Made by a program: the position numbers and the translations under genes. Under the pieces are notes generated by a model, which saw only the letters and a program-made list of their open reading frames with translations, ran no database searches and was not told where the DNA came from. A stretch of DNA of 64,000 bases, from positions 248,001 through 312,000 of the forward strand of contig JBMNLS010000001.1 in assembly GCA_050952935.1 (NCBI GenBank). The letters run 5' to 3'. The DNA is from UBA6115 sp050952935. GTDB lineage: Bacteria; Bacillota; Clostridia; Christensenellales; Aristaeellaceae. Within the stretch, counting starts at the first letter, position 1, and the number at the start of each line of letters is the position of its first letter. Shown piece by piece: positions 14,860 through 24,234 of the stretch.

Positions 14860-16689
14860 ATGAAAGAAATCAAATCCCCCCAGAAGAACTGGATGTACTA
14901 CGGCATCATCGTCATGCTGATCATGACGGTGCTCAACCTTTTCATTTTCCCCAACCTGATGACTCCCCAGGTGGAGGAGGTGCCTTACAGCACCTTTATC
15001 GCGATGCTGGAAAAAGGAGAGGTAAGCGAGGTAAGCAAGGATGAGGTGCAGATCACCTTTTCCGATACCTCCACCCAGCCGCGGCTGTTTCGCACAGGCC
15101 TCATGGATGACCCGGGGCTGGTGGATCGGCTGAGCAGGGCCGGGGTCAAGTTTACCACGCCCATTGTCCAGCCCACCTCCCCTCTGGTGAGCCTGCTGGT
15201 CACCTGGGTTTTGCCCCTTAGCTTTTTTGTGATTGTGGGAAGGCTGCTTAGCCGGCAGATGAGCAAGGTAGGCGGCATGAACGCCATGCAGCTGGGCAAG
15301 AGCAACGCGAAGATCTACATCCAGTCCCAGACCGGCATTACCTTTAAGGATGTGGCCGGCCAGGAGGAGGCCAAGGAAGCGCTTCAGGAGGTGGTGGATT
15401 TTCTCAATAACCCCAAGAAGTACACCGATGTGGGTGCTGTGATGCCCAAGGGCGTGCTGCTGGTGGGGCCTCCGGGCACGGGCAAAACCCTGTTGGCCAA
15501 GGCCGTGGCGGGCGAAGCGGGTGTGCCTTTCTTTTCCATCTCCGGCAGTGAGTTTGTGGAAATGTTTGTGGGCATGGGGGCCGCCAAGGTGCGCGATTTA
15601 TTCAAGCAGGCCTATGAGAAGGCGCCCTGCATTGTCTTTATTGATGAGATTGACACCATCGGTAAAAGACGGGATTCCGCCGCCGGATTTGGCGGAAACG
15701 ATGAGCGGGAGCAGACCCTGAACCAACTGCTCTCTGAAATGGACGGCTTTGACGGCCGCAAGGGCGTGATGCTGCTGGCGGCCACCAACCGCCCGGACAT
15801 CCTGGACCCGGCCCTTACGCGGCCTGGCCGCTTTGACCGGCGCATCCCGGTGGAGCTGCCCGACCTGGCAGGCCGCATCGCGATCCTTCAGGTGCATGCC
15901 AAAAAGGTGAAGCTGGCAGGACAAGTGGATCTTGCCCGCGTTGCCCGGGCGGCGGCCGGCGCCTCAGGGGCGGATCTGGCCAACATGATCAACGAGGCGG
16001 CCCTCAGGGCTGTGCGCAACGGACGCAAAACCGTTACCCAGGAGGATCTGGAGGAATCCATCGAGGTGGTCATCGCCGGCTACCAGAAGAAGGATCGGGT
16101 GCTGTCTGACAAGGAGAAGAAAATCGTCGCCTACCATGAGGTGGGCCATGCCCTGGTGGCGGCCCTTCAGGGGGATTCCGCCCCGGTGCACAAAATCACC
16201 ATCATCCCCCGCACCTCAGGCGCCCTGGGCTACACCATGCAGGTGGATGAAGAGGAGCGCTTCCTGCGCACCAAGGAGGAGATTGAGAATAAAATCGCGG
16301 TCTTCACCGGCGGCAGGGCGGCTGAAGCTTTGGTCTTTGGCACCGTCACCACGGGCGCTGCCAACGACATTGAGCAAGCCACCAAGCTGGCCCGGGCCAT
16401 GGTGACCCGCTTTGGCATGGCGGAGGAGTTTGGCATGGTGGCCCTTGACCGGGAGACCGATCAATACCTGGGCGGAAACCTGGTGGGCAACTGCTCCAGC
16501 GAAACCCAGGCAAGGATAGATGTCCTCACGGTGGATATTGTGAAGGCCCAGTATGACAGGGCCTATCAGATGCTGGAGGACAACCAGCGCCTGCTGCATG
16601 AGATAGCCAAGGTGCTGTATGAAAAGGAAACCATCACGGGTGAGGAGTTTATGGCGCTGATGACGCCGCCTGCCATCACAGGCGGGTAG
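14860..16689 (+). CDS. ftsH: ATP-dependent zinc metalloprotease FtsH
   Basis: 609 residues, the normal FtsH length. FtsH extracts and degrades membrane and soluble proteins at the inner face of the membrane. There are two N-terminal membrane spans (about 13-31 and 109-128) around a small outside domain. The AAA+ module has Walker A GPPGTGKT at 203-210, Walker B IVFIDEID at 258-265, and the second region of homology with ATNRPDILDPALTRPGRFDR. The zinc peptidase has HEVGH at 426-430. AAGAAAAG lies before the ATG. It ends in TAG. The neighbouring hslO and membrane zinc-ribbon protein may form a quality-control group with it. Confidence 0.95.
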   Translation: MKEIKSPQKNWMYYGIIVMLIMTVLNLFIFPNLMTPQVEEVPYSTFIAMLEKGEVSEVSKDEVQITFSDTSTQPRLFRTGLMDDPGLVDRLSRAGVKFTTPIVQPTSPLVSLLVTWVLPLSFFVIVGRLLSRQMSKVGGMNAMQLGKSNAKIYIQSQTGITFKDVAGQEEAKEALQEVVDFLNNPKKYTDVGAVMPKGVLLVGPPGTGKTLLAKAVAGEAGVPFFSISGSEFVEMFVGMGAAKVRDLFKQAYEKAPCIVFIDEIDTIGKRRDSAAGFGGNDEREQTLNQLLSEMDGFDGRKGVMLLAATNRPDILDPALTRPGRFDRRIPVELPDLAGRIAILQVHAKKVKLAGQVDLARVARAAAGASGADLANMINEAALRAVRNGRKTVTQEDLEESIEVVIAGYQKKDRVLSDKEKKIVAYHEVGHALVAALQGDSAPVHKITIIPRTSGALGYTMQVDEEERFLRTKEEIENKIAVFTGGRAAEALVFGTVTTGAANDIEQATKLARAMVTRFGMAEEFGMVALDRETDQYLGGNLVGNCSSETQARIDVLTVDIVKAQYDRAYQMLEDNQRLLHEIAKVLYEKETITGEEFMALMTPPAITGG

Positions 16690-16721
16690 GCGCCGCAATA
16701 ATACAAAAAAGGAGAGTTTTT

Positions 16722-18234
16722 ATGAAAACGAAACTGAGGATTCTGACTGCTCTGATACTAACGCTGTGTCTTTTTGTAAGCAACGTCGCCTTGGCACAAA
16801 CGATGCCCTCATCCCAGGCGGCCCTGGAGGCGGGAAAGAGCCTGCGCTACGAAACCACCCTGAGCCTTGACGAGGGCCAGCTGCTGGCCCTCATGAGCCA
16901 GGGAATGGCCTATGTGGACCATGAAACGGTTCAGGGCATTCGGCTCTTGGTCGGCTTCCTCAAGGAGTTGGTGATCTCAGGCGGCTTGTATCAGGAGGGG
17001 CTGACCTTTGCCCTGGGTTCATCCAAGGGGCAGGCGGTCACCGGCGAGGTCAGCGTGGGTGAGGAAGGCAGCAACATGATCCTGCTTAGCATGATGCCGG
17101 GGGTAGCGCTGTCCATCTCGCCTGAAATCATTCAGCAGGCAGGAGCTGGGGATGAAAAAACAGCCTGCCTTGACTGAGGAAGAAATGCAGCAGATGCTTG
17201 CCGCCTACCTTGAGGTGATTGCGCAGGCATTTGATGAGCAGGTCATCCGCGATGCGGCACAGGAAAGCGGAACTTTTCCCATCCAGGATGTCGGCAGCTT
17301 TGCCAGCAAGCGCTCATTCGTCTTTACATCCAGGGACCTGGGCGCGTTGTTGCGGGCGGTGCTGGAGCACTTCAAAACAGACAAACAGGCACAGGAGCTG
17401 GTGATGCTGTTTGTGGATGCAAGCCAGGCCACAATGGCTTTGTCCGGCCAGGATGATGATCTGTTTGATGTGGCCCCAAAACCCACCATTGAGGATGTGG
17501 TCGCCTCCTTTGCCAGGGAGGTTGTCAACCTGGAAACCGGGGAGGAGCAGCCCCTCTTCCATATCACCCTGTTTGAAACGGAAGATCAAAAACAAGCCTA
17601 TGCCCAGCTGAGCATGGCGGAGGAGAGCGTGGGATCCCAGGTCTATATCCTGCTTCATGCCAGCAGCGCTTCTGAAGACGCCTTCAGCCTGCGGATGGAT
17701 ATGCTGGTGACTTACGCCGTTCAGGCGGAGGAAACCACCGATGACGCCTTCTGGGCGGACATCCGCGAAAAGGCGCAGGGTGTGCGGGGGGATGAGGATG
17801 AAGCCATTATCAACCTGAAGCTTGATGGCAGCCTGAACTCCGAGGACAACCGGGCCACTTCCCGCCTTGCCGTTTCTATCCAAACGGAGGAAATATCCTT
17901 TGACATTTCGATGGATGACGAGCATACCACAGCCGACCGCTATGAGGCCCGGCAGACGGTGAGCGTTTCTATGGGCGGCGAAAAGCCTGTGCTTGTTCTA
18001 AAAACTTCGCTTGTGGAAACCGATGAAGATTGGCAGTTTCAGGATGCCGAGGGCCTTCAGACCCTGGTGATCGATGAAAACTTTGGCGCGGACGAAACGG
18101 AGATTAAAGCCTTGGCGAAAGCCATGTTCATGGGCTTCCCGGACTTCTTGATGGGCTTTAAGACCGCCTTCCCTGAGATTTATGAACACATAGCGGAGAT
18201 GATTGTTACGGAAATGGAAACAACAGTGCCATAA
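16722..18234 (+). pseudogene. Exported protein of unknown function, split by a frameshift in A6
   Basis: The first frame (16722-17177) opens with a Sec signal peptide (MKTKLRILTALILTLCLFVS, ending ALA) behind GGAGAG. It stops shortly after a run of six A at 17155-17160. The second frame (17152-18234) continues seamlessly if one A is removed: ...GDEKQPALTEEEMQQML. The joined product would be about 500 residues, acidic and exported, with no domain that I recognise. The needed shift is +1, so the A-run is not a standard -1 ribosomal slip site. A real indel or a homopolymer sequencing error is more likely. It ends the ftsH gene run. Confidence 0.7.
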
Positions 18235-18243
18235 GGCACCATG

Positions 18244-18280
18244 CGGGAGACGGCATAAAAAATGCCCCTCCCGTTTTTTT
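18244..18280 (+). terminator. Rho-independent terminator of the ftsH gene run
   Basis: Stem CGGGAG/CTCCCG with an inner GGCA/TGCC stem, followed by seven T (18274-18280). It lies 10 bp after the stop of the exported protein and closes the + strand run. Confidence 0.9.
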
Positions 18281-18309
18281 ATTGGGAGGGAACAGAGGAC
18301 ACATCAGTA

Positions 18310-19254
18310 TTAACTGGCCAGTTTTTCCTGCTTTTTGCGCCGTGTGAAACGGCTGCGGAAACGGCGGCGGAGCTTTTTAGCCGGGGGCAGGGAAATCACA
18401 TGCCCCTCATCAAAAAACACCTCGTCCGGGGGAGACTCAAGCAGAACGGGGTTGGCTAGGTAGTGCTGGAAGTTTTTCAAAAAGCGGCTGTAAACGATGC
18501 CCGCGCAGATGCGCTCATCAGCCACCACGCTCATGGGCAGGGAACGACGGCGCACGGGCCTGCCCTCATTGTCCAGGCCCATTTCCCGCTCGATATTGCC
18601 GATGACCAAAAACTGGCTGGTGGTGCCGAAATTGTAGATATGGTGCATCACAGGTGGCAGCCCCACGGAGGCGTTGTTGCTAAAGAACAGGCCGGTGTGG
18701 AAAGGGCTGGCGTCAATCAGGTATTTGGGCAGAAGGCCATAGCGGTCAAGGATTTTTCCCAGCATGATGACGGTGTTGGCAATGAGGGGATTTTTAAGCA
18801 AGGTGGCCACCTTCATGGTGCTGTTGTCAGCCATTTCCTTGCGGGTGGCTTTGATGGCCTCCTGAATGCGGGATGCTACATCAAACAAGGTATCCCGGGG
18901 GTCAAACTTGCACTTGGCGATGTTTTCTTTATCAGAGCCATCGGTGGTATCCTGCAGCACCGCAAAGGAAACCACAATCTCCTTGCGGGTGTAAAAGCGT
19001 TTGTTGGCGATGAAACGGTTGAGCTCCGGCATTTGGGAGATGGAGCGTACATAGCTGGCTATGATCATCTCCATAAAGGAGATCTGATGCCCCTGCATGC
19101 GCTTCTCGGCAATATAGCGGGCCAGCGGCTCATAGGGCAGCTTTAGAACGGTCATCACCTGGGCGTCACAGCGCATGGGCATGATATAGGGCGTCAGCGC
19201 CACCACCGGATCAATGCCTTTGACCAGAAAACCATCGCTCCGCTTGCCAAACAT
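18310..19254 (-). CDS. 2-oxoacid dehydrogenase acyltransferase-like protein, active site not conserved
   Basis: 314 residues. The fold resembles the catalytic domain of E2 acyltransferases and CAT. Supporting segments are ISFMEMIIASYVRSISQMPE, then LNRFIANKRFYTRKEIVVSF, and near the C-terminus SLPMSVVADERICAGIVYSR. In active enzymes that last segment reads SxxxDHRxxDGA, with a catalytic His. Here the HxxxD pair is replaced by ADERICAG, and there is no lipoyl or binding domain. It is likely non-enzymatic or changed in chemistry. The C-terminus is strongly basic (KKLRRRFRSRF). Start at 19254: GGAGGAGGG is upstream, and the promoter at 19288-19316 makes the alternative start at 19287 too early. 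Confidence 0.6.
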   Translation of the reverse strand: MFGKRSDGFLVKGIDPVVALTPYIMPMRCDAQVMTVLKLPYEPLARYIAEKRMQGHQISFMEMIIASYVRSISQMPELNRFIANKRFYTRKEIVVSFAVLQDTTDGSDKENIAKCKFDPRDTLFDVASRIQEAIKATRKEMADNSTMKVATLLKNPLIANTVIMLGKILDRYGLLPKYLIDASPFHTGLFFSNNASVGLPPVMHHIYNFGTTSQFLVIGNIEREMGLDNEGRPVRRRSLPMSVVADERICAGIVYSRFLKNFQHYLANPVLLESPPDEVFFDEGHVISLPPAKKLRRRFRSRFTRRKKQEKLAS

Positions 19255-19287
19255 AGCAATCCCTCCTCCCAGCGTATGGATGCGCAA

Positions 19288-19316
19288 AGTATAAACAAAT
19301 CAGCCGTTTTTGTCAA
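19288..19316 (-). promoter_or_regulatory. Promoter of the acyltransferase-like gene
   Basis: On the minus strand, TTGACA (19311-19316), a 17-bp spacer and TATACT (19288-19293). It is near consensus and decides the downstream start codon at 19254. Confidence 0.8.
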
Positions 19317-19349
19317 TTTTAAAGCGGCTATCAAGTCAGGGTTTGCGCT

Positions 19350-19982
19350 TTATTTGGTGCCAAACAGCCGATCGCCCGCGTCCCCCAGGCCGGGGATGAT
19401 ATAGGCGTTGGCGTTGAGCACCTCATCAAAGGCGGCGCAGTAGATTTTCACATCAGGGTGCTCCTGGCAGATACGCTCAACCCCTGCCCGGGCGGCCACG
19501 ATGCACACCAGGCGAATGTCCTGGCAGCCCTTGTTTTTGAGGATTTTAAGCGCCGCTGAGATGCTGCCGCCGGTGGCGAACATGGGGTCTAACATGATGA
19601 CGGTGCTCTCGGCGATATCCTGAGGCAGCTTGCAGTAATATTCCACCGGCTCATGGCTGTCATGATCCCGGTAAAGGCCGATATGGCCCACCCGGGCATT
19701 GGGAAGCAGCTGCTGAATACCATGCACCATGCCGATGCCGGCCCTGAGGATGGGCACCAGGGATACCTTGCGGTCAGAAAGCACCTTGGTTTTGGCCTTT
19801 GCCATGGGGGTCTCGATCTCCACCTCAACCAGCTGGAAATCCTTGGTGATCTCATAGACCATCAGCATGGACAGCTCGTCCAGCAGGTCTCTGAAATCCT
19901 TCATGGAGGTGTTTTTGTCCCGCAGCAGGGAGACTTTGTGCTGAATCAGCGGGTGTTCAAAGATGAAGACGTTCTCGTGCAT
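19350..19982 (-). CDS. upp: Uracil phosphoribosyltransferase
   Basis: 210 residues, the standard length. It converts uracil and PRPP to UMP in pyrimidine salvage. The PRPP-binding loop MLDPMFATGGS is at residues 130-140. PILRAGIGMVHGI and the C-terminal YIIPGLGDAGDRLFGTK, which contacts the base, are as in Upp. A GGAGGG ribosome site is seen before the ATG. It is transcribed away from the small gene at 20205 and is probably monocistronic. Confidence 0.95.
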   Translation of the reverse strand: MHENVFIFEHPLIQHKVSLLRDKNTSMKDFRDLLDELSMLMVYEITKDFQLVEVEIETPMAKAKTKVLSDRKVSLVPILRAGIGMVHGIQQLLPNARVGHIGLYRDHDSHEPVEYYCKLPQDIAESTVIMLDPMFATGGSISAALKILKNKGCQDIRLVCIVAARAGVERICQEHPDVKIYCAAFDEVLNANAYIIPGLGDAGDRLFGTK

Positions 19983-20143
19983 TGTTCCCTCCGTTCGGCC
20001 TTGCCAATGTTTATTTTCAAGCTATTATTTTACAGGAGACGGAAAGGTCTGTCCAGCGCATGGCGTTGTTTTTTGATTTTCTCTCTATATTTTGTGCTCA
20101 TACATGACATATAGGACATAAAACACAATAAATTGCGCCTCCC

Positions 20144-20173
20144 TTGCATTTTAGATACAAGATATGGTAGAAT
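20144..20173 (+). promoter_or_regulatory. Promoter of the small NrdD-like gene
   Basis: TTGCAT (20144-20149), an 18-bp spacer and TAGAAT (20168-20173), 32 bp before the ATG. Confidence 0.6.
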
Positions 20174-20204
20174 GCCTCTTGCCAAGAATAAGGAGGAAAA
20201 CATC

Positions 20205-20477
20205 ATGGCATGTGAATTTCAGGTATCAGGCGGCGTTATCGCTCAGGATGAGCTAAACGCCTATCTTGTCCGCGCCAGGGAGACCTTTGGCCGGGAGCCC
20301 AAGCGCATGGCTTTGCGCGTGGACGGGGATTTTGTGGATATCGACTACACCTTTGACCAGCGACCTTTTGAGCGCATCCGCCGCATTACAGGCTACCTGG
20401 TGGGCACCCTGGACCGCTTCAACAACGCTAAGCGTGCGGAGGAGCATGACCGGGTCAAACACCAGATGAAGGCCTGC
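20205..20477 (+). CDS. Small protein resembling part of anaerobic ribonucleotide reductase
   Basis: 91 residues starting at the ATG at 20205 (AAGGAGG upstream). The C-terminal half, RRITGYLVGTLDRFNNAKRAEEHDRVKH, resembles the TGY...RFNxGKxxExxDRxKH pattern near the end of anaerobic ribonucleoside-triphosphate reductase NrdD and of small NrdD-like proteins. It has no glycyl-radical motif and no CxxC zinc ribbon, so it cannot be a reductase itself. It may be a regulatory or accessory protein, or simply share a fold. It has its own promoter and is not in an operon with nrd genes here. The stop is at 20478-20480. Confidence 0.45.
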
Positions 20478-20597
20478 TGAAGCCCGCATCTTTCCGATTT
20501 TAAGCGCCATGCAGCCTGGCTGTCTTGGCGTTTCATTTTGTCATATGCTATAATACCTTGAGCGTCGGCAAAAGCCGGCCTGTGAAAGGATGACAGC

Positions 20598-21482
20598 ATG
20601 AACCAGTCAACCCAACCGGCGAAGCAGGAAAAGGTAACGCCGGTTTTGTTTTTGCTCCGGGTGATTCAGGGGGCTCTCATTGGCGGGGGCGCCATTCTGC
20701 CGGGCGTATCCGGCGGCGTGCTGGCGGTGGTGTTTGGCATCTACCGGCACATGATGGCCTTTCTCTCCCGGCCTATTCGTACTTTAAAAATCTATTACAA
20801 GCTTTTCATTCCCATCATCATCGGCGTGGCGCTGGGCTTTGTGGGCTTTGCGAAGCTGGTGGACTGGATGTTCAGCGGGGATTCGCCGGTACCGATTTCC
20901 CTTTTTGTGGGGCTCATCCTGGGTACGGTGCCTATGCTGTATCAGGCGGCGCAAAAGCCAAAGGATGGCGCGGCCATAACCGGCAAGGAAAAGCGGGACA
21001 ACCGCATGGCCCTTATCCTCACCTTCACGGGGCTGTTGATTTTCCTGATCCTCATCTCCTCCCTCACCCGGATGGATATTCATCCCACGCTGTTCTGGAG
21101 CTTTTTCTCCGGCATCGTGTGGGGTTTCAGCCTGGTGGTGCCGGGGCTTTCCTCCAGCTCCATCCTGCTGTTCATGGGCATTTATGACAAGATCATGGCG
21201 GGTGTAGGTACCCTGGACTTTGGCATCATCATTCCGCTGATGCTGGGCATAGGCCTGGTGGCAGTGCTTTGCGCCCGCTTTGTGGACAGGCTTTTTGAGC
21301 GCCACTATGGCGTGGCCTCAAACGCCGTGGTAGGGCTGGTGCTGGCCAGCACCCTCATGATCATTCCCCGCAGCTTTGCCGATGTGGGTGAGGCGCTCCT
21401 GTGCCTGTTAGTGGCTGCCCTTGGCTTTGTGGCCGCCCATTTCCTGGGAGTCTGGGGCAAAAAGATCAAGCCCGCCGAATAA
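20598..21482 (+). CDS. DUF368 membrane protein, probable undecaprenyl-phosphate translocase
   Basis: 294 residues with about eight membrane segments. The opening GALIGGGAILPGVSGGVLAV is the signature of DUF368, and it is echoed in the second half by WGFSLVVPGLSSSSILLFMG, giving an internal repeat. DUF368 proteins (named PopT) were recently shown to flip undecaprenyl phosphate back across the membrane for reuse in wall synthesis. This assignment is from family knowledge. An extended -10 TGCTATAAT lies near 20548, and GAAAGGATG precedes the ATG. It is not obviously in an operon with the flavoprotein genes that follow, although only 24 bp separate them. Confidence 0.85.
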   Translation: MNQSTQPAKQEKVTPVLFLLRVIQGALIGGGAILPGVSGGVLAVVFGIYRHMMAFLSRPIRTLKIYYKLFIPIIIGVALGFVGFAKLVDWMFSGDSPVPISLFVGLILGTVPMLYQAAQKPKDGAAITGKEKRDNRMALILTFTGLLIFLILISSLTRMDIHPTLFWSFFSGIVWGFSLVVPGLSSSSILLFMGIYDKIMAGVGTLDFGIIIPLMLGIGLVAVLCARFVDRLFERHYGVASNAVVGLVLASTLMIIPRSFADVGEALLCLLVAALGFVAAHFLGVWGKKIKPAE

Positions 21483-21506
21483 AATTAAGGATTTAGGAAG
21501 CATATC

Positions 21507-22952
21507 ATGCAGGATGTCATCATCATTGGAGCAGGTGTGGTGGGCTGCGCTGTGGCCCAACGCCTTTCGGGCTATGCCGGGAAGGTGATGGTGATAGATG
21601 CCACCAACGATGTAAGCTGCGGGGCCAGCAAGGCCAACAGCGGCATTGTCCATGCCGGGCATGACGCGCTGCCGGGCACGGAAAAAGCCCGGATGAACAT
21701 CAAAGGCGCCCGGATGATGCCGGGGCTTTGCCGTCAGCTGGGCGTGCCCTATGCCAAGCCGGGGGCTCTGGTATTGGCCTTTGAGGAGGACGGAAAAAAG
21801 AAGCTGGAGGTTTTGCTCCGCCAGGCGCAGCAAAACGGCGTGCCTGGTTGCCGGATCATCGGCCGGGAAGAAATCCTCCGGATGGAGCTGCTGGTCAACC
21901 CTGAGGTTCATTACGCGCTGCATGTGCCGGAGTCAGGCTTGGTGAGCCCCTACGAACTCACTTGCGCCCTGGCCGACACGGCGGCGGAAAACGGCGTGCG
22001 CTTCCAGTTGAATACCCAGGTCACCGCCCTGCGCCATGAGGGTGGGCGCTGGCTGGTGGAAACCGACCAGGGCGCTTTTGAAGCCCGCGCCATAGTCAAC
22101 TGCGCGGGCGTTGGCGCTGGGCTGCTGCACAACCAGATCTCCACCCGGAAGGTTCACATCATCCCCAGGCGGGGACAGTACTATCTGCTGGATCGCACCC
22201 AGCCTTCGGCCTTTCAAATGACGCAGTTCCAGCTGCCCACCAAAATGGGCAAGGGCGTGCTGGTGAGCCCCACCACCCATGGCAACCTGCTTTTCGGCCC
22301 CACAGCTGAGGACATTGAGGACGGGCTGGATACCGCCACCACCGCCAATGGCTTGAGCGAAGTCCTCAGCAAGGTACGCCTCAGTTTTCCGGAGGCTACG
22401 GTCAAAACCGTCATCACCACCTTTTCGGGCATCCGTGCCCATGAGGCGGGGGGCGACTTCATCATAGGCAGCGTGGAGGGCACGCCCGACGGCGCTTTTG
22501 AAGCCATCGCCATTGAAAGCCCGGGGCTCACCGCCGCCCCCGCCATCGGGGAGGAGTTGGGAGACCAGGTGGCTCAATATTTGAAGCTGAACCAAAACCC
22601 GCGGTATATTCCGCCAACGCCCCTGCCCAAGCCCTTTTCCGCCATGAATGAGGCCGAGCGCAAAGTTGCCTGGCAGGCGGATCCTGACTATGGCAAGGTG
22701 ATTTGCCGCTGTGAAACGGTGACCGAGGCGGAGGTCAGAAGGGCCATCCGCCGCCCTGTGGGCGCGCGGGATGTGGATGGGGTGAAGCGCAGGACGCGCG
22801 CAGGGATGGGCCGCTGTCAGGGGGGCTTCTGCATGATCCGGGTGATGGAGATCATCGCCGAGGAAACCGGCATCCCCTTTCAGGATATCAGCAAATCAGG
22901 CCAGGGAAGCACGCTTCTTTCAGGAACCATTGGGGAGGGAGCCCATGGCTGA
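21507..22952 (+). CDS. FAD-dependent oxidoreductase with BFD-like iron-sulfur domain (GlpA-like)
   Basis: 481 residues. An N-terminal FAD-binding GxGxxG (IIIGAGVVGCAVAQRLS, residues 5-21) begins a DAO-type flavin fold like glycerol-3-phosphate dehydrogenase GlpA or L-2-hydroxyglutarate oxidase. The C-terminal BFD-like [2Fe-2S] domain has the cysteine pattern CRC ... C-x4-C (VICRCETVTEAEV and GMGRCQGGFC). Its stop overlaps the start of the next flavoprotein by 8 bp, as in the GlpA/GlpB pairs of anaerobes. It probably oxidises a hydroxyacid or glycerol 3-phosphate anaerobically. No glycerol kinase or facilitator is nearby, so the substrate is unproven. Confidence 0.8.
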   Translation: MQDVIIIGAGVVGCAVAQRLSGYAGKVMVIDATNDVSCGASKANSGIVHAGHDALPGTEKARMNIKGARMMPGLCRQLGVPYAKPGALVLAFEEDGKKKLEVLLRQAQQNGVPGCRIIGREEILRMELLVNPEVHYALHVPESGLVSPYELTCALADTAAENGVRFQLNTQVTALRHEGGRWLVETDQGAFEARAIVNCAGVGAGLLHNQISTRKVHIIPRRGQYYLLDRTQPSAFQMTQFQLPTKMGKGVLVSPTTHGNLLFGPTAEDIEDGLDTATTANGLSEVLSKVRLSFPEATVKTVITTFSGIRAHEAGGDFIIGSVEGTPDGAFEAIAIESPGLTAAPAIGEELGDQVAQYLKLNQNPRYIPPTPLPKPFSAMNEAERKVAWQADPDYGKVICRCETVTEAEVRRAIRRPVGARDVDGVKRRTRAGMGRCQGGFCMIRVMEIIAEETGIPFQDISKSGQGSTLLSGTIGEGAHG

Positions 22953-24234
22953 TCGGGCAAGGGACATTGACCTGATTGTGATTGGCGCAGGGCCCGCGGG
23001 CTTGGCCGCCGCCATCGCCGCCAGGCGGGCCGGGGTGATGGATCTGGTGGTGCTAGAGCGGGAGGAGGAGCCCGGCGGCATCCTTAACCAGTGCATCCAC
23101 AATGGCTTTGGCCTGCATCGCTTTAAAGAGGAATTGACCGGTCCCGAGTATGCCTGGCGGGATATCCGGGAGGCCCGGGAGCTGGGCATTGACATCCGCT
23201 GCGGCATCATGGCGCTTGACATCACGGCTGACAAGGTGGTTACTACCGTCAGCCGGGAGCGGGGGCTTGAAACCTTCCGTGCCCGGGCCATTATCCTGGC
23301 CATGGGCTGCCGGGAACGCCCCCGGGGGGCACTGGCCATCCCCGGCACCCGGCCGGCCGGCGTGTTCAGCGCCGGCACCGCCCAAAAGATGGTGAACATG
23401 ATGGGCTATATGCCGGGGCGTGAGGTGGTGATCCTGGGCAGCGGCGATATCGGGCTTATCATGGCCCGGCGCATGACCCTTCAGGGAGCCAGGGTCAGGG
23501 CCTGCGTGGAGCTGATGCCCTATTCCAGCGGGCTTAACCGCAACATCGTTCAGTGTCTGGAGGATTATGACATTCCCCTGCTGCTTTCCCACACGGTGGT
23601 TGATGTGAAGGGGCGGGGCAGGATAACCGGCGTCACCATCGCCCAGGTAGGGGATGACCGGCTGCCCATCCCGGGCACCCAGCGGAATATCCCTTGCGAT
23701 ACGTTGCTGCTCTCCGTGGGCCTGATCCCTGAAAATGAGCTTTCTCTCAGCGCAGGGGTCAGCCTGGCTGCCGCCACCCAGGGGCCGGTGGTGAACAACC
23801 GCTTTGAAACCAATCTTCCCGGCATATTTGCTTGTGGCAATGTGCTGCACGTGCACGACCTGGTGGATTTTGTAAGCCAGGAGAGCGCCCTGGCCGGGCA
23901 GGCTGCCGCCCGGGCGATAAGTGGGTATGATGATAAGGCTGCCGAACTGCCGGTGGTGGATGGCCCGGGGGTGAGGGGTACTGTGCCCCAGCGGCTGCTG
24001 ATCCCGGAAGGGGAAGCACCCGAGGCAACAACGCTGATGTTCCGCCCTGACCGGGTGTATCACAACCACCATCTTCATCTTATTGCGGGGGACAGGGTGC
24101 TTTACAGCCAGCGCCGGCGTATCATGACCCCGGGGGAGATGGCAAGCGTCGATCTGACCCCGCAAATGATGACCGTCCTTCGGGATGAGGCCTTCCTGCG
24201 GCTTGAAATCAGCCCTGAAAAGCGGGGCGTATGA
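22945..24234 (+). CDS. FAD/NAD-binding oxidoreductase (GlpB-like partner)
   Basis: 429 residues. The start is the ATG at 22945 (GGGGAGGG upstream), not the TTG at 22930. Two dinucleotide-binding folds are seen: VIGAGPAGLAAAIAARRAG near the N-terminus and VVILGSGDIGLIMARR in the middle, with the FAD closing motif PGIFACGNVLHVHDLVDFV. ILNQCIHNGFGLHRF is typical of the subunit that partners GlpA-like flavoproteins in Clostridia. It probably passes electrons between the first flavoprotein and a pyridine nucleotide or quinone-like acceptor. Overlapping genes imply translational coupling and complex formation. Confidence 0.8.
   Translation: MADRARDIDLIVIGAGPAGLAAAIAARRAGVMDLVVLEREEEPGGILNQCIHNGFGLHRFKEELTGPEYAWRDIREARELGIDIRCGIMALDITADKVVTTVSRERGLETFRARAIILAMGCRERPRGALAIPGTRPAGVFSAGTAQKMVNMMGYMPGREVVILGSGDIGLIMARRMTLQGARVRACVELMPYSSGLNRNIVQCLEDYDIPLLLSHTVVDVKGRGRITGVTIAQVGDDRLPIPGTQRNIPCDTLLLSVGLIPENELSLSAGVSLAAATQGPVVNNRFETNLPGIFACGNVLHVHDLVDFVSQESALAGQAAARAISGYDDKAAELPVVDGPGVRGTVPQRLLIPEGEAPEATTLMFRPDRVYHNHHLHLIAGDRVLYSQRRRIMTPGEMASVDLTPQMMTVLRDEAFLRLEISPEKRGV

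Noticed and set aside
17151..17165. Programmed ribosomal frameshift at A6
   Set aside because: Joining the frames needs a +1 shift, and the codon phase does not fit the -1 slippery heptamer. A plain indel is simpler.
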